Assembly: GCA_020428585.1 (NCBI GenBank) | Contig: JAGQMP010000005.1 | Location: 1-64,000, forward strand | Direction: 5' to 3' | Length of the DNA stretch: 64,000 nucleotides | DNA from: Patescibacteria group bacterium | GTDB taxonomy: Bacteria > Patescibacteriota > Minisyncoccia > Phycocordibacterales > UBA1006 | In this document: one piece after another, positions 19,701 through 26,054 of the stretch | Layout of the letters: each line of letters begins with the position of its first letter | Position numbering within the stretch: position 1 is the first letter of the stretch | The notes under the pieces: generated by a model | What the model saw: the letters and a program-made list of their open reading frames with translations, nothing else | Told to the model about the DNA's origin: nothing | Databases searched by the model: none | Position numbers and translations under genes: made by a program

Positions 19701-20610
19701 TTTCATATTTCTTCGGTAACTTAGCCTTTGTCTTCTCGGGAGATTGGATGCCGCCAGAAAAGTCTATACGAACGATGCCGTCTGGGTTATCAAACGATAC
19801 ATAGTAAATTATTTCTGGACTAGAGGGATCACTGATAATATTCTCTTTAACCTCCGGAATAATATCAGAGTACAAGGGTTTTTCATTTGGTTTTTTTGAA
19901 TCAACGATATTAATACTAGTACCAGTAACTATCGCGGAATATTTGTCGTTGTTTAAGTCTGAAAATCCCTCGTTCGGGAGACAAACTGTCTCAGCAATGA
20001 CATCTTTGACTTCTTCTGGCATCGTCTTGGAGTCCCATTTATGATGTTTCCAATTCTCGGGGGAAAGGACAATACCGTTTTCGTTGGTAGTAACGTAGGT
20101 CTCATAAGACTTTGTATCAGGATCCACAAAGACTAAATATTTACCTCGCTCTAGTATTTTTAAATCACGTGGAAGAGTGTATTTAGAAGAAACCTGACTC
20201 ACTGAATTTAAATGATGCTGCTTCTTAGCTAGATAAGTAAGAACCCCCTGCATGTACTCCGGGGCCTTTTGAACATCGTACCGAGACCACTCCTGGTCAC
20301 CCGTTAAAGAAAAAGAATAAAGATTATCAACCTTGGGCACCCCATCATATTCAGGTAAATTCCTTCTATTCACTTCAAAAGAAGTTGAAGTTTTTATAAG
20401 GGTTGTTTCCTCTTTTTCTAGAGAGTGGTTAAAGACTTCGATGTTTGAGCCATCTTTTTTTGACACCAACAAATAATCGTGCCAGGGAATGGTCGATTCA
20501 ACATTATCCATCTTTAATTTCTCCTTTGATCGAAGGATTTCTTTCAGTTCGATCACATCCTCTTTCTTCTCGATGGAGTTTTCTAATGATTCTGGTGAAT
20601 GTCCGTGCAT
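16792..20610 (-). CDS. Giant MoxR-type AAA+ ATPase with N-terminal propeller-like region
   Basis: A 1272-residue cytoplasmic protein. Residues 1-390 are repeats of short strands with aromatic and DSKG/DPTG turns that read like a beta-propeller. Residues 390-740 form long charged coiled coils. A middle beta domain (about 740-850) and another helical stretch precede a MoxR/CbbQ-type AAA+ module near 930-1150: Walker A G956-HTGTG-K962, sensor-1 ASSMNP, an arginine in KSRMVSMEVGYP and a helical lid. Walker B reads VYFN1027-E1028, with Asn where Asp normally binds Mg2+. Typical MoxR proteins have only about 300-350 residues. TATAAT at 20617-20622 lies 6 bases before ATG (leaderless). It forms a two-gene operon with the transglutaminase-VWA protein, which it probably remodels. 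Confidence 0.9.
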   Translation of the reverse strand: MHGHSPESLENSIEKKEDVIELKEILRSKEKLKMDNVESTIPWHDYLLVSKKDGSNIEVFNHSLEKEETTLIKTSTSFEVNRRNLPEYDGVPKVDNLYSFSLTGDQEWSRYDVQKAPEYMQGVLTYLAKKQHHLNSVSQVSSKYTLPRDLKILERGKYLVFVDPDTKSYETYVTTNENGIVLSPENWKHHKWDSKTMPEEVKDVIAETVCLPNEGFSDLNNDKYSAIVTGTSINIVDSKKPNEKPLYSDIIPEVKENIISDPSSPEIIYYVSFDNPDGIVRIDFSGGIQSPEKTKAKLPKKYENIRNFQLDPTGTFFLFYSGDELVLLTKDTLEEISRKKGVSAVNFDSKGNITAVNEEGYLVKYALEMDSLQERIAANRAKKISEGVDIEEIFKNSKTRQEAYNDTDNKHFKELKDQYEGITRKYLSSVVDASSASIFRTNLELIKSRLRKEGLKETQINFILNDVENDFLAKEREFAKDEVVRIVDLVRKDLEGDLSMKLISHSREQLRTLQSLENVMDQEARTLYNDVLHELDRRANQLFQKEGKQVMEEIDNLLGGIKNELSAIETMRDFNTWDEFQLPKYKTRFQDMLRDVPVEANDAYQKINDARNSLELLAKTYRDKFKKEYAKVRESASIRVDQLADNLYEDIQAFKNRLNEKEFGDKGSAEQYISSSESKKLLEAEIEKLGTDNPDKARELRRELKVGVAQILYDVEAGTHTTVAETGQQMVMFGNESFPRYEAKVKEQSERRVEMTFEANKNTAGVGVKPGEMYGDVMMLVTNPDGSKTKSRVFADREDEDEWRLGLKTVRGVDTQPTYMSANEFKDLRNKYRDWASEEGKLKQQYEQLRTDLARIYSERAKPDEARNKSDQEWKTRYTEKYEEYKTFLGENNVALFRHMDKIASQEVIDENGKGFVPRWRSNWVVDSETQNNLQKMAELFKMQLELGEGILNLNGHTGTGKDVLLKMFSNRTNRPYFSTDCTKWTTEFELSEDVMLESKDGATQTIKVPSAVLRGIQTPGSIVYFNEVNGMPEQSQIFLHALWDEKRALTLKTSSGKVIEADPSVLLASSMNPNYPGTFDPQYATKSRMVSMEVGYPDLEIKPDPEDTNKNPKFNSAEAMRIARNTGSLEDLTLDPNLEHNEFVKVWDRYINGIDNDAPELNSVQEFDLQTIKALVQFGNLLRVDFMKNFEDSRESRNALPVKQPITAREFQRCAYALGKISVEDKATADPDVVAKDLLERFFLSHIYSESDRSKIRQTMASWSSKNRVAS

Positions 20611-20616
20611 GAATTT

Positions 20617-20625
20617 ATTATATCA
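20617..20625 (-). promoter_or_regulatory. Extended -10 promoter of the MoxR-VWA operon
   Basis: TGATATAAT on the minus strand with no good -35, six bases before the ATG at 20610. It matches the promoter of the HerA/VirD4-like gene, hinting at shared expression. Confidence 0.65.
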
Positions 20626-20717
20626 TATTAATATATTATGTAAGGATTACTCACACCTCTCGTCGTAGGTAAGCTTCCCCTTCCCTATTGACATAAGGAC
20701 ATGCATACCATTTTCTT

Positions 20718-20745
20718 TTGACTATTCATCACACAAAGGTATACT
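20718..20745 (+). promoter_or_regulatory. Promoter of small basic protein gene
   Basis: TTGACT at 20718-20723, 16 bases, TATACT at 20740-20745. The transcript would start near 20752, about 14 bases before the ATG. Confidence 0.7.
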
Positions 20746-20765
20746 CTGAAAAAACCCATATAACC

Positions 20766-20918
20766 ATGTCGTCAAAACAACACCGAAAGAAGCTTCTGCG
20801 CTGGCACCAAAAAAGACAAAAAAAACAAAAAGAACCTATCGATCTTTTTGAATTAGGAAGAAAGGTTGATCGGCTCCTTGGTATTCCCTACGGTAGACCC
20901 TGGGAAGAAGACTTCTAA
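20766..20918 (+). CDS. Unknown small basic protein (50 aa)
   Basis: The 50-residue product starts MSSKQHRKKLLRWHQKRQKKQK, a highly basic helix, then a short acidic-hydrophobic end (IDLFELGRKVDRLLG). It may bind nucleic acid or ribosomes; nothing more can be said. The ATG at 20766 follows a good promoter by about 14 bases; upstream in-frame codons are inside that promoter. A strong terminator follows, so this is a free-standing gene. Confidence 0.6.
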   Translation: MSSKQHRKKLLRWHQKRQKKQKEPIDLFELGRKVDRLLGIPYGRPWEEDF

Positions 20919-20936
20919 AGCAACCACAACCATACG

Positions 20937-20967
20937 CCAACAAGTTAAATTGTTGGTGTTTTTTTAT
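20937..20967 (+). terminator. Terminator of small basic protein gene
   Basis: CCAACAA and TTGTTGG around GTTAAA, followed by TG and a run of seven T. Confidence 0.85.
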
Positions 20968-21008
20968 TTTTATCCCCACCATTCCACAGGCTCCCCACAG
21001 GGACGATT

Positions 21009-21036
21009 TTGTCCGAAGGTCCGGCTTCGCTACAAT
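21009..21036 (+). promoter_or_regulatory. Promoter of dnaB
   Basis: TTGTCC at 21009-21014, 16 bases, TACAAT at 21031-21036, then 8 bases to the ATG at 21045. The mRNA should have no or almost no leader. Confidence 0.65.
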
Positions 21037-21044
21037 GCGAAAGT

Positions 21045-22418
21045 ATGGCAGAGAAAAAGACCACCAACATCCGCATTCCTCCGCAAAACATCGACGCCGA
21101 ACGCGCACTCCTTGGATCGATTATGCTGCGGCCAATTGCCCTGGCCGAGGTAATCGACGAGATCTCGGAAGACGATTTCTACGTCCAAAAACACCGCGTC
21201 ATCTTCCGCGTCATGGCTGACCTTGCCCGCGTGGGTGATCCGATCGACATCGTATCGGTATCAGAAAAATTAAAGGCGCTGAACCTCACCGACCAAGCAG
21301 GGGGCGTATCGTACCTGAACGAGGTCGCCGGAACGGTGCCTTCATCAACAAACCTTGATTACTATGCGAAAACGGTGGCGAGCAAGTCGAGCCTCAGGAA
21401 ATTGATCGAGGCTGGTGAGGTCGTAACAGAACTTGGCTTTAACGAGGGCGAGGACATCGATGCGGTCCTCGACCAGGCTGAAAAACGGGTGTTCGAGGTG
21501 ACGTCGAATACCAAAGGCAGCCGCACCTTTACCAGCATGAAGGACCTGATTCCAAAATCTTGGGAGAAAATCGAACGCCTCGCCGAAGGCGACGATACCT
21601 TGCGCGGGGTGCCGACGGGGTACGCAGCCCTCGACCGCATTTTATCGGGATTCCAAGAATCAGATTTGATTATTTTGGCCGCGCGTCCATCGACGGGTAA
21701 GACGTCCCTCGCCCTCGACATCGCCCGAAAGGCGGCGGTTAATCATAACGTACCGATCGGATTCTTCTCGCTCGAAATGTCTGCTGATCAATTAGCCGAT
21801 CGTATGCTGTCCGCCGAGGCACAGGTCGACGCCTGGCGCATCAGAACCGGAAAGGGCCTCACCGACGACGACTACGCGCGCATCTCGGTCGCGATGGAGA
21901 CCTTGTCAAAGGCGCCAATCTACATCGATGACAAACCAGGTAACACCATCAACCAAATGCGATCAACCGCGCGTCGCCTCAAGGCTGAACACGGCCTTGG
22001 CCTCATTATGGTGGACTACCTTCAATTGATGACCACGAATAAGAATTACGATTCGATGGTGAATCAGGTGACCGAAATCTCACGGTCATTAAAGGCCTTG
22101 GCCCGTGAGATCGAGGTGCCGGTCGTCGCGCTCTCGCAGCTCTCGCGTGCGGTAGAACAGCGTGGTGGCAAGCCTCGGCTCTCTGACCTTCGTGATTCGG
22201 GATCCATCGAACAAGATGCTGACGTCGTTATCTTCCTGCACAAGGAACGGAACGAAGACGGCGTCGGTCGCAGCCAGGTGACGGATGTTCTGGTTGAAAA
22301 GCATCGAAACGGTGCCGTGGGATTCTGTCAGCTCTTCTTTGACGAGGCGCGTACGACCTTCCTCGAACTTGATAAACAGCATCAGGATATGGAGGGCGGT
22401 CTTGATGATGAATTTTAA
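21045..22418 (+). CDS. dnaB: Replicative DNA helicase
   Basis: Hexameric helicase that unwinds DNA at the replication fork. The start at 21045 (MAEKKTTNIRIPPQNIDAE) fits the family. The N-terminal helical domain carries NIDAERALLGSIML; the RecA-like C-terminal domain has Walker A ARPSTGKTS (K219), the SLEMSADQLADRM motif, Walker B LIMVDYLQLM and the final LSQLSRAVEQR and DLRDSGSIEQDAD motifs. Length 457 residues, no intein. A roughly 160-bp repeat begins one base after the stop codon. Confidence 0.97.
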   Translation: MAEKKTTNIRIPPQNIDAERALLGSIMLRPIALAEVIDEISEDDFYVQKHRVIFRVMADLARVGDPIDIVSVSEKLKALNLTDQAGGVSYLNEVAGTVPSSTNLDYYAKTVASKSSLRKLIEAGEVVTELGFNEGEDIDAVLDQAEKRVFEVTSNTKGSRTFTSMKDLIPKSWEKIERLAEGDDTLRGVPTGYAALDRILSGFQESDLIILAARPSTGKTSLALDIARKAAVNHNVPIGFFSLEMSADQLADRMLSAEAQVDAWRIRTGKGLTDDDYARISVAMETLSKAPIYIDDKPGNTINQMRSTARRLKAEHGLGLIMVDYLQLMTTNKNYDSMVNQVTEISRSLKALAREIEVPVVALSQLSRAVEQRGGKPRLSDLRDSGSIEQDADVVIFLHKERNEDGVGRSQVTDVLVEKHRNGAVGFCQLFFDEARTTFLELDKQHQDMEGGLDDEF

Positions 22419-22577
22419 TTTCTTTTCAGACGAAAAGAAACAAAAGTCTTTGAGCTCACAACAGACTTCTAAAAACTACAAAGAATTTCTGATATTTCAA
22501 AACTCGCTTCGCTCAGACAGTTGAAATATTTCCAGAAATTCTTTTTTGTTTTAAACGAAGTCTTTATGTAGGCTCGT
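22419..22577 (+). repeat. Long structured repeat, copy A, abutting dnaB
   Basis: About 160 bp that match, position by position in most places, the complement of 49271-49444 after dnaK. It contains a 9-bp hairpin TTTCTTTTC/GAAAAGAAA at 22419-22440, a GAGCTCACAACAG block, a long hairpin with AAAGAATTTCT and ATATTTCAA arms (22480-22500 with about 22521-22544), and an end block ACGAAGTCTTTATGTA. The long hairpin runs into TTTTTTG and may end dnaB transcription. Differences from copy B tend to keep the stems paired. Confidence 0.75.
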
Positions 22578-22598
22578 ATACCAAGAACCGATTCATAT

Positions 22599-22626
22599 TT
22601 GACATATTAAAATATCTATATATAAT
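22599..22626 (+). promoter_or_regulatory. Consensus promoter of the MaoC-like gene
   Basis: TTGACA at 22599-22604, 16 bases, TATAAT at 22621-22626: the best match to the sigma-70 consensus in the window. The leader would be about 30 bases. Confidence 0.8.
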
Positions 22627-22662
22627 TACAGGAAATTAAATTTAAAATTAAATCTACCTAAT

Positions 22663-23166
22663 ATGAAAATATACAAAAACATCTTTGATGAAAATCTCCA
22701 TGAATATCTCAGAAAGCTCAATTTCAAAACTGATACTCAGAAAATAGATCAGAATATGGTTGAAAAGCATATAACTCTGAGCTTGGACAACAACCCTGTA
22801 CACATGAACCTAGCACTCGCTAAGAAGTCACATTTCAAAAGACCTGTTGTACATGGTCCGTTAATAAGCTCGCTATCGACGGGATGGATTCATCATATAT
22901 TTACTTGTACGGAATATACTTATCCTGTTCAACTTCAGCAGAATATAAAGAATCTTACCTCACTGACTATTGGGGATAGTATCTGCTATATTTTTGAATG
23001 CTCAGAAGTTGTTCTAAGAAATGAAGAGGGGCGTGATCCGTATCTAAAGGTTGTCTATGAAATTAGTTGTTTTGATTCCAATAATAATGAAATTATGAAA
23101 ATCGAATGGTACATAAGGTACTATAGTAGTGACTACCTATTACAAAACAACGAAATTGATTCATAA
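22663..23166 (+). CDS. MaoC-like hotdog-fold protein
   Basis: A 167-residue protein with the MaoC / R-specific enoyl-CoA hydratase signature. D42, N44 and H47 in SLDNNPVH match the catalytic D-x-N-P-x-H motif, and FKRPVVHGPLISSL matches the following helix. The usual glycine before the aspartate is replaced by leucine. Known members hydrate enoyl-CoA or enoyl-ACP; the substrate here is unknown, and no fatty-acid genes are in the window. It is visibly more AT-rich than dnaB and recR on either side and has its own consensus promoter and terminator, which suggests acquisition by transfer. Confidence 0.72.
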   Translation: MKIYKNIFDENLHEYLRKLNFKTDTQKIDQNMVEKHITLSLDNNPVHMNLALAKKSHFKRPVVHGPLISSLSTGWIHHIFTCTEYTYPVQLQQNIKNLTSLTIGDSICYIFECSEVVLRNEEGRDPYLKVVYEISCFDSNNNEIMKIEWYIRYYSSDYLLQNNEIDS

Positions 23167-23175
23167 TCACATCAC

Positions 23176-23202
23176 CACCTTGAGAAATCAAGGTGTTTTT
23201 TT
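23176..23202 (+). terminator. Terminator of MaoC-like gene
   Basis: CACCTTGA-GAAA-TCAAGGTG, a perfect 8-bp stem with a GNRA-type loop, then seven T. The recR -10 element begins two bases later. Confidence 0.9.
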
Positions 23203-23210
23203 GTTATAAT
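23202..23210 (+). promoter_or_regulatory. Extended -10 promoter of recR, leaderless start
   Basis: TG-T-TATAAT, with TATAAT at 23205-23210, followed by AGCCAA and the ATG at 23217. The spacing of 6 bases predicts a leaderless mRNA. Confidence 0.65.
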
Positions 23211-23216
23211 AGCCAA

Positions 23217-23831
23217 ATGAACAACCGGATTGATAAACTCTCGGAACTCTTTGAATCCTTTCCGGGGATTGGACGACGACAGGCACGGCGATTTGTGTAC
23301 TTTTTATTACATAAGGACCCAAGCTACGTCAGGGACCTGGTTGATGCGATCACCAACGTCAAGGCCGAGGTCGCCCAGTGCAGCGAATGTTACCGATTCT
23401 ACCCGAGGGGCGAGGGTTCGGTCTGCCCTACCTGCCGTGATGCGGCGGGGTCAACCCAGTTAATGATCGTCGAGAAAGACGCCGATTTCGAAAACTTGCA
23501 CAAAACCCACGTGTACGATGGGCGGTACTTTATCTTGGGTGGGTTCATCAACGCGAACGAGAAAAAACGGTCCTTCGCTCGCGTGGACCAATTGATGGAC
23601 CGCGTCGCCCGTGATACCAAGGCCGGCACTTTATCCGAGGTGATTTTTGGTCTATCAATCAGTCCCGAGGCCGAACACACCCGATTACGCCTCAGCACCA
23701 TGCTGCGCGAACGATTCCCAAATCTGACCTTCTCGACCCTGGGCCGCGGACTTTCAACGGGAACTGAATTGGAATATTCTGACACCGAGACCTTGAAATA
23801 TGCCTTTGAGTCGAGAATTCAACAGACCTGA
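23217..23831 (+). CDS. recR: Recombination mediator RecR
   Basis: Part of the RecFOR system that loads RecA onto SSB-coated gaps. The 204-residue protein has a helix-hairpin-helix (FPGIGRRQARRFVYFLL), a four-cysteine zinc motif (C-SEC and C-PTC within QCSECYRF and SVCPTCRD), a TOPRIM domain (LMIVEKDADF, with FILGGFIN) and the C-terminal GTELEYSDTETL. Start at 23217 is set by the upstream -10. Its TGA stop overlaps the next ATG by one base, so the downstream HELAH gene is probably translated by coupling. Confidence 0.95.
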   Translation: MNNRIDKLSELFESFPGIGRRQARRFVYFLLHKDPSYVRDLVDAITNVKAEVAQCSECYRFYPRGEGSVCPTCRDAAGSTQLMIVEKDADFENLHKTHVYDGRYFILGGFINANEKKRSFARVDQLMDRVARDTKAGTLSEVIFGLSISPEAEHTRLRLSTMLRERFPNLTFSTLGRGLSTGTELEYSDTETLKYAFESRIQQT

Positions 23832-24340
23832 TGAAAAATATTACTTTCCCAGAAAAATTCAAAAAACCAATCGTTGAAGCTATCAGTCGCTATCCGGAAC
23901 TACAGCATAAAAGGATTAGTTTCAAACTCGTAAAATCCCGGCTTCCTTACTACGCCAGACCTGCCGTAATAAGTTTATTAAATCCCTTCGCTCACCGAAG
24001 CTACATCATTGGCATTAGTGAACAATCAACGATACAAAGAGAGCCTACTCTCCTCAAAAACTTGCCTTACGAAGCCCAAGTCGGCGCCATGGTACATGAA
24101 CTTGCTCATATCCTCTATTACACAAAAAAGACGTCTCTCGGCATACTTGCTGACGGTCTTCTTTATTTCTTTCCTCGATACCGTGAATACTTTGAAAAGA
24201 TGACAGACAGAATTGCCATAGAGAAAGGTTTAGGAAACTACATATTAGCATGGTCAGAAGTTGTTTATGAAGTAAAGAAAAATGATGGTAGAAGAGGAAA
24301 AATTTACTATTCACCAACAGAGATAAGGAAACTCTTATAA
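23831..24340 (+). CDS. Putative zinc-dependent peptidase-like protein (HELAH)
   Basis: The 169-residue product has H89-E90-L-A-H93, the zinc-binding HExxH motif, in a helix preceded by an alanine-glycine stretch, and D126 in MTDRIAIEKG about 33 residues later could be the third ligand. A hydrophobic stretch SLGILADGLLYFF lies between them. The family is not one I can name; it resembles small SprT- or M48-like metallopeptidase domains. The ATG overlaps the recR stop (TGATG), but its higher AT content sets it apart from recR. Soluble or membrane-associated, substrate unknown. Confidence 0.68.
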   Translation: MKNITFPEKFKKPIVEAISRYPELQHKRISFKLVKSRLPYYARPAVISLLNPFAHRSYIIGISEQSTIQREPTLLKNLPYEAQVGAMVHELAHILYYTKKTSLGILADGLLYFFPRYREYFEKMTDRIAIEKGLGNYILAWSEVVYEVKKNDGRRGKIYYSPTEIRKLL

Positions 24341-24367
24341 CAAAAAACCACCTATAGGTGGTTTTTT
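24341..24367 (+). terminator. Bidirectional terminator
   Basis: AAAAAACCACCTATAGGTGGTTTTTT is almost fully self-complementary and ends both the recR operon and rplU. Confidence 0.9.
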
Positions 24368-24368
24368 G

Positions 24369-24689
24369 TTACGCGAGTTTGGTAACCTTGATCTTCATGA
24401 ACGGCTGCCTATGCCCCTTCTTTTTGAAGTATCGGGATTTTGCTTTGTAACGAATAACGGTGACTTTCTTTGAACGACCCTCTTCGAGCAGTTCGCCAGT
24501 CACGGTTGCTCCAGCCAGGTAGGGGGTACCGATCTGTGATGCCTTACCGTCGTCGGTCATAAGCACCTGATCGAAAACAATTTTGTCTCCCTGGTTGAAG
24601 TCTCCTTGAAGTTTTTCGATGCTGATTACATCGCCTTCTGAAACGCGGTATTGTTTCCCACCGGTTTCAATAATTGCAAATTTACTCAT
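24369..24689 (-). CDS. rplU: 50S ribosomal protein L21
   Basis: The 106-residue protein begins MSKFAIIETGGKQYRV and has the conserved central GxPYL (IGTPYLAGATV) and C-terminal KKKGHRQPFMKIKV, which contact 23S rRNA. An ATG 12 bases upstream is possible, but L21 normally starts at this position. Promoter TTGCCA, 16 bases, TATAAT (24700-24705) is 10 bases before ATG. The usual partner rpmA (L27) is not next to it. Confidence 0.96.
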   Translation of the reverse strand: MSKFAIIETGGKQYRVSEGDVISIEKLQGDFNQGDKIVFDQVLMTDDGKASQIGTPYLAGATVTGELLEEGRSKKVTVIRYKAKSRYFKKKGHRQPFMKIKVTKLA

Positions 24690-24699
24690 AATACCCGCC

Positions 24700-24727
24700 A
24701 TTATACATAGGATTGCTGGGGTGGCAA
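24700..24727 (-). promoter_or_regulatory. Promoter of rplU
   Basis: On the minus strand TTGCCA (24722-24727), a 16-base gap and TATAAT (24700-24705). Confidence 0.65.
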
Positions 24728-24749
24728 GATGGTTTTTAAAACCTGGTAT

Positions 24750-24778
24750 TTGACATTTATATATAAATATATTAATTT
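24750..24778 (+). promoter_or_regulatory. Promoter of second ECF sigma gene
   Basis: TTGACA at 24750-24755, 17 bases, TAATTT at 24773-24778, in AT-only flanks. The leader would be about 20 bases. Confidence 0.6.
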
Positions 24779-24803
24779 ATAAAAAACTTATAACCAAAAA
24801 AAT

Positions 24804-25379
24804 ATGAATAGTAACTATGCTTCCTTTCCCGATCATGAACTAACTCTTATGGTCAGGAATGGTGATACTCGAGCCTTTGATCACTTGTTTTTTAGGCACC
24901 TTGGCACTGTTCTGACCAGACTGCGATCAGGTATAAATCGATACGAAATCGTCGAAGATCTCGTCCAAGAAACCTTCATTGAAGCCTTCGTCCAATTAAC
25001 CCAAGGCAAGTTCAGAGGCGAATCAAAATTCTCGACCTGGATTACCCAAATAGCCTTTCATAAGGGGGCTGATTATCTAAAGATAAAGTCCAGCAAACGA
25101 CACCTTGTTCTGTGGAAAAATTTCTTAGGAACCTTTGAAAAGTTCGACGAAGAGCTGAACTACGAACAAGAATTTCAGTACAGGCTATCGTTGATTAAAT
25201 CATCAATGAAAGCACTGGCACCTATTGATCGAAAGATTATTGATATGACCTACCTTGAAGGTAAATCAAAAGAACAGGTGATGAAGACGCTCAATCTTAG
25301 CGATGGTAACTATCGCAAGAGGAAAAGTATGGCTATCAGCAAAATTAAAGAAACCCTAGGCGAAGCAAAAGTCGCCTAA
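24804..25379 (+). CDS. ECF-type RNA polymerase sigma factor
   Basis: A 191-residue ECF sigma factor. Region 2 is FDHLFFRHLGTVLTRL...YEIVEDLVQETFIEAF with the promoter-melting helix FRGESKFSTWITQIA; region 4 is LAPIDRKIIDMTYLEGKSKEQVMKTLNL and the recognition helix SDGNYRKRKSMAISKIK. Unlike the factor at 8327, no anti-sigma gene follows; a terminator comes straight after the stop, so control must act in trans or at its own TTGACA promoter. Confidence 0.87.
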   Translation: MNSNYASFPDHELTLMVRNGDTRAFDHLFFRHLGTVLTRLRSGINRYEIVEDLVQETFIEAFVQLTQGKFRGESKFSTWITQIAFHKGADYLKIKSSKRHLVLWKNFLGTFEKFDEELNYEQEFQYRLSLIKSSMKALAPIDRKIIDMTYLEGKSKEQVMKTLNLSDGNYRKRKSMAISKIKETLGEAKVA

Positions 25380-25381
25380 AC

Positions 25382-25411
25382 AAAACCCCACCTGATAGGT
25401 GGGGTTTTTGA
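25382..25411 (+). terminator. Terminator of second ECF sigma gene
   Basis: AACCCCACC and GGTGGGGTTTTT around TGATA. Confidence 0.88.
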
Positions 25412-25424
25412 TCTAAGAAGGAAC

Positions 25425-26036
25425 TTATTTTGGTTTTTGAATTGAGGTGATTTCCATTGATTTAAGGATTTTTAGGAATTCTTTGTATTGCCTCTTGAGT
25501 GATTTGTTTTCATCAAGTGAGAAAGAGATGATGAATCGGTCATAATAATTTACCCGCGATTGATCTTCACTAAGAAGTGGCATGTACGAGGTTAAGGTTC
25601 CCGGGGCTACCTCTTGGTATACCGTACCGAAAGCTTCGATCTCTTTTTTTACATATAAGCTTTGTCCTAGCCATTCACCTACCTTTTGGTATTCGTCAGT
25701 CAAAGGAACAACTAGTTCATCTGGCTGAGGCGGCCACAAGCCCGCACCTGAGTCACCGGCTTGGTAAGGTGTGTCGTCGCCTTCTTTTTCGAAACGATAG
25801 TCAAAATCAACAAAAATATCTTCTTTTTCAGAGTCTCTAAATAAAGCAATCCCACCCAAATAACCTAAAGCAAATTCACCATCTGCAGTATCAGCAAAGT
25901 ACTGGTCAGGATATTCAATCACTAGCCTGTGTTTTGTTTCTGATATATTTTGTTCAGCTGTTAATCTCTTACCATTGGTAAATAAAATTATACCGATAAG
26001 AATTAAAAGAGTTGGTAGAATTATTTTCTTTAACAT
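25425..26036 (-). CDS. Unknown membrane-anchored extracellular protein
   Basis: A 203-residue product with one N-terminal hydrophobic helix (residues 3-20, then NGKRLTAEQ) and a mixed alpha/beta outer domain rich in acidic and aromatic residues. The end (YKEFLKILKSMEITSI) resembles that of PsbP/MOG1-like domains and of the protein at 3348-4028. It begins 18 bases after the stop of the large surface protein gene on the same strand, so the two are probably co-transcribed and may act together. Function unknown. Confidence 0.7.
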   Translation of the reverse strand: MLKKIILPTLLILIGIILFTNGKRLTAEQNISETKHRLVIEYPDQYFADTADGEFALGYLGGIALFRDSEKEDIFVDFDYRFEKEGDDTPYQAGDSGAGLWPPQPDELVVPLTDEYQKVGEWLGQSLYVKKEIEAFGTVYQEVAPGTLTSYMPLLSEDQSRVNYYDRFIISFSLDENKSLKRQYKEFLKILKSMEITSIQKPK

Positions 26037-26054
26037 AAGAATATTTTATCGCAT

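Noticed and set aside
23829..23834. TGA recoded as glycine, as in Gracilibacteria and Absconditabacteria
   Set aside because: recR ends at TGA exactly where the family ends, overlapping the next start, and other genes lack in-frame TGA at glycine positions.
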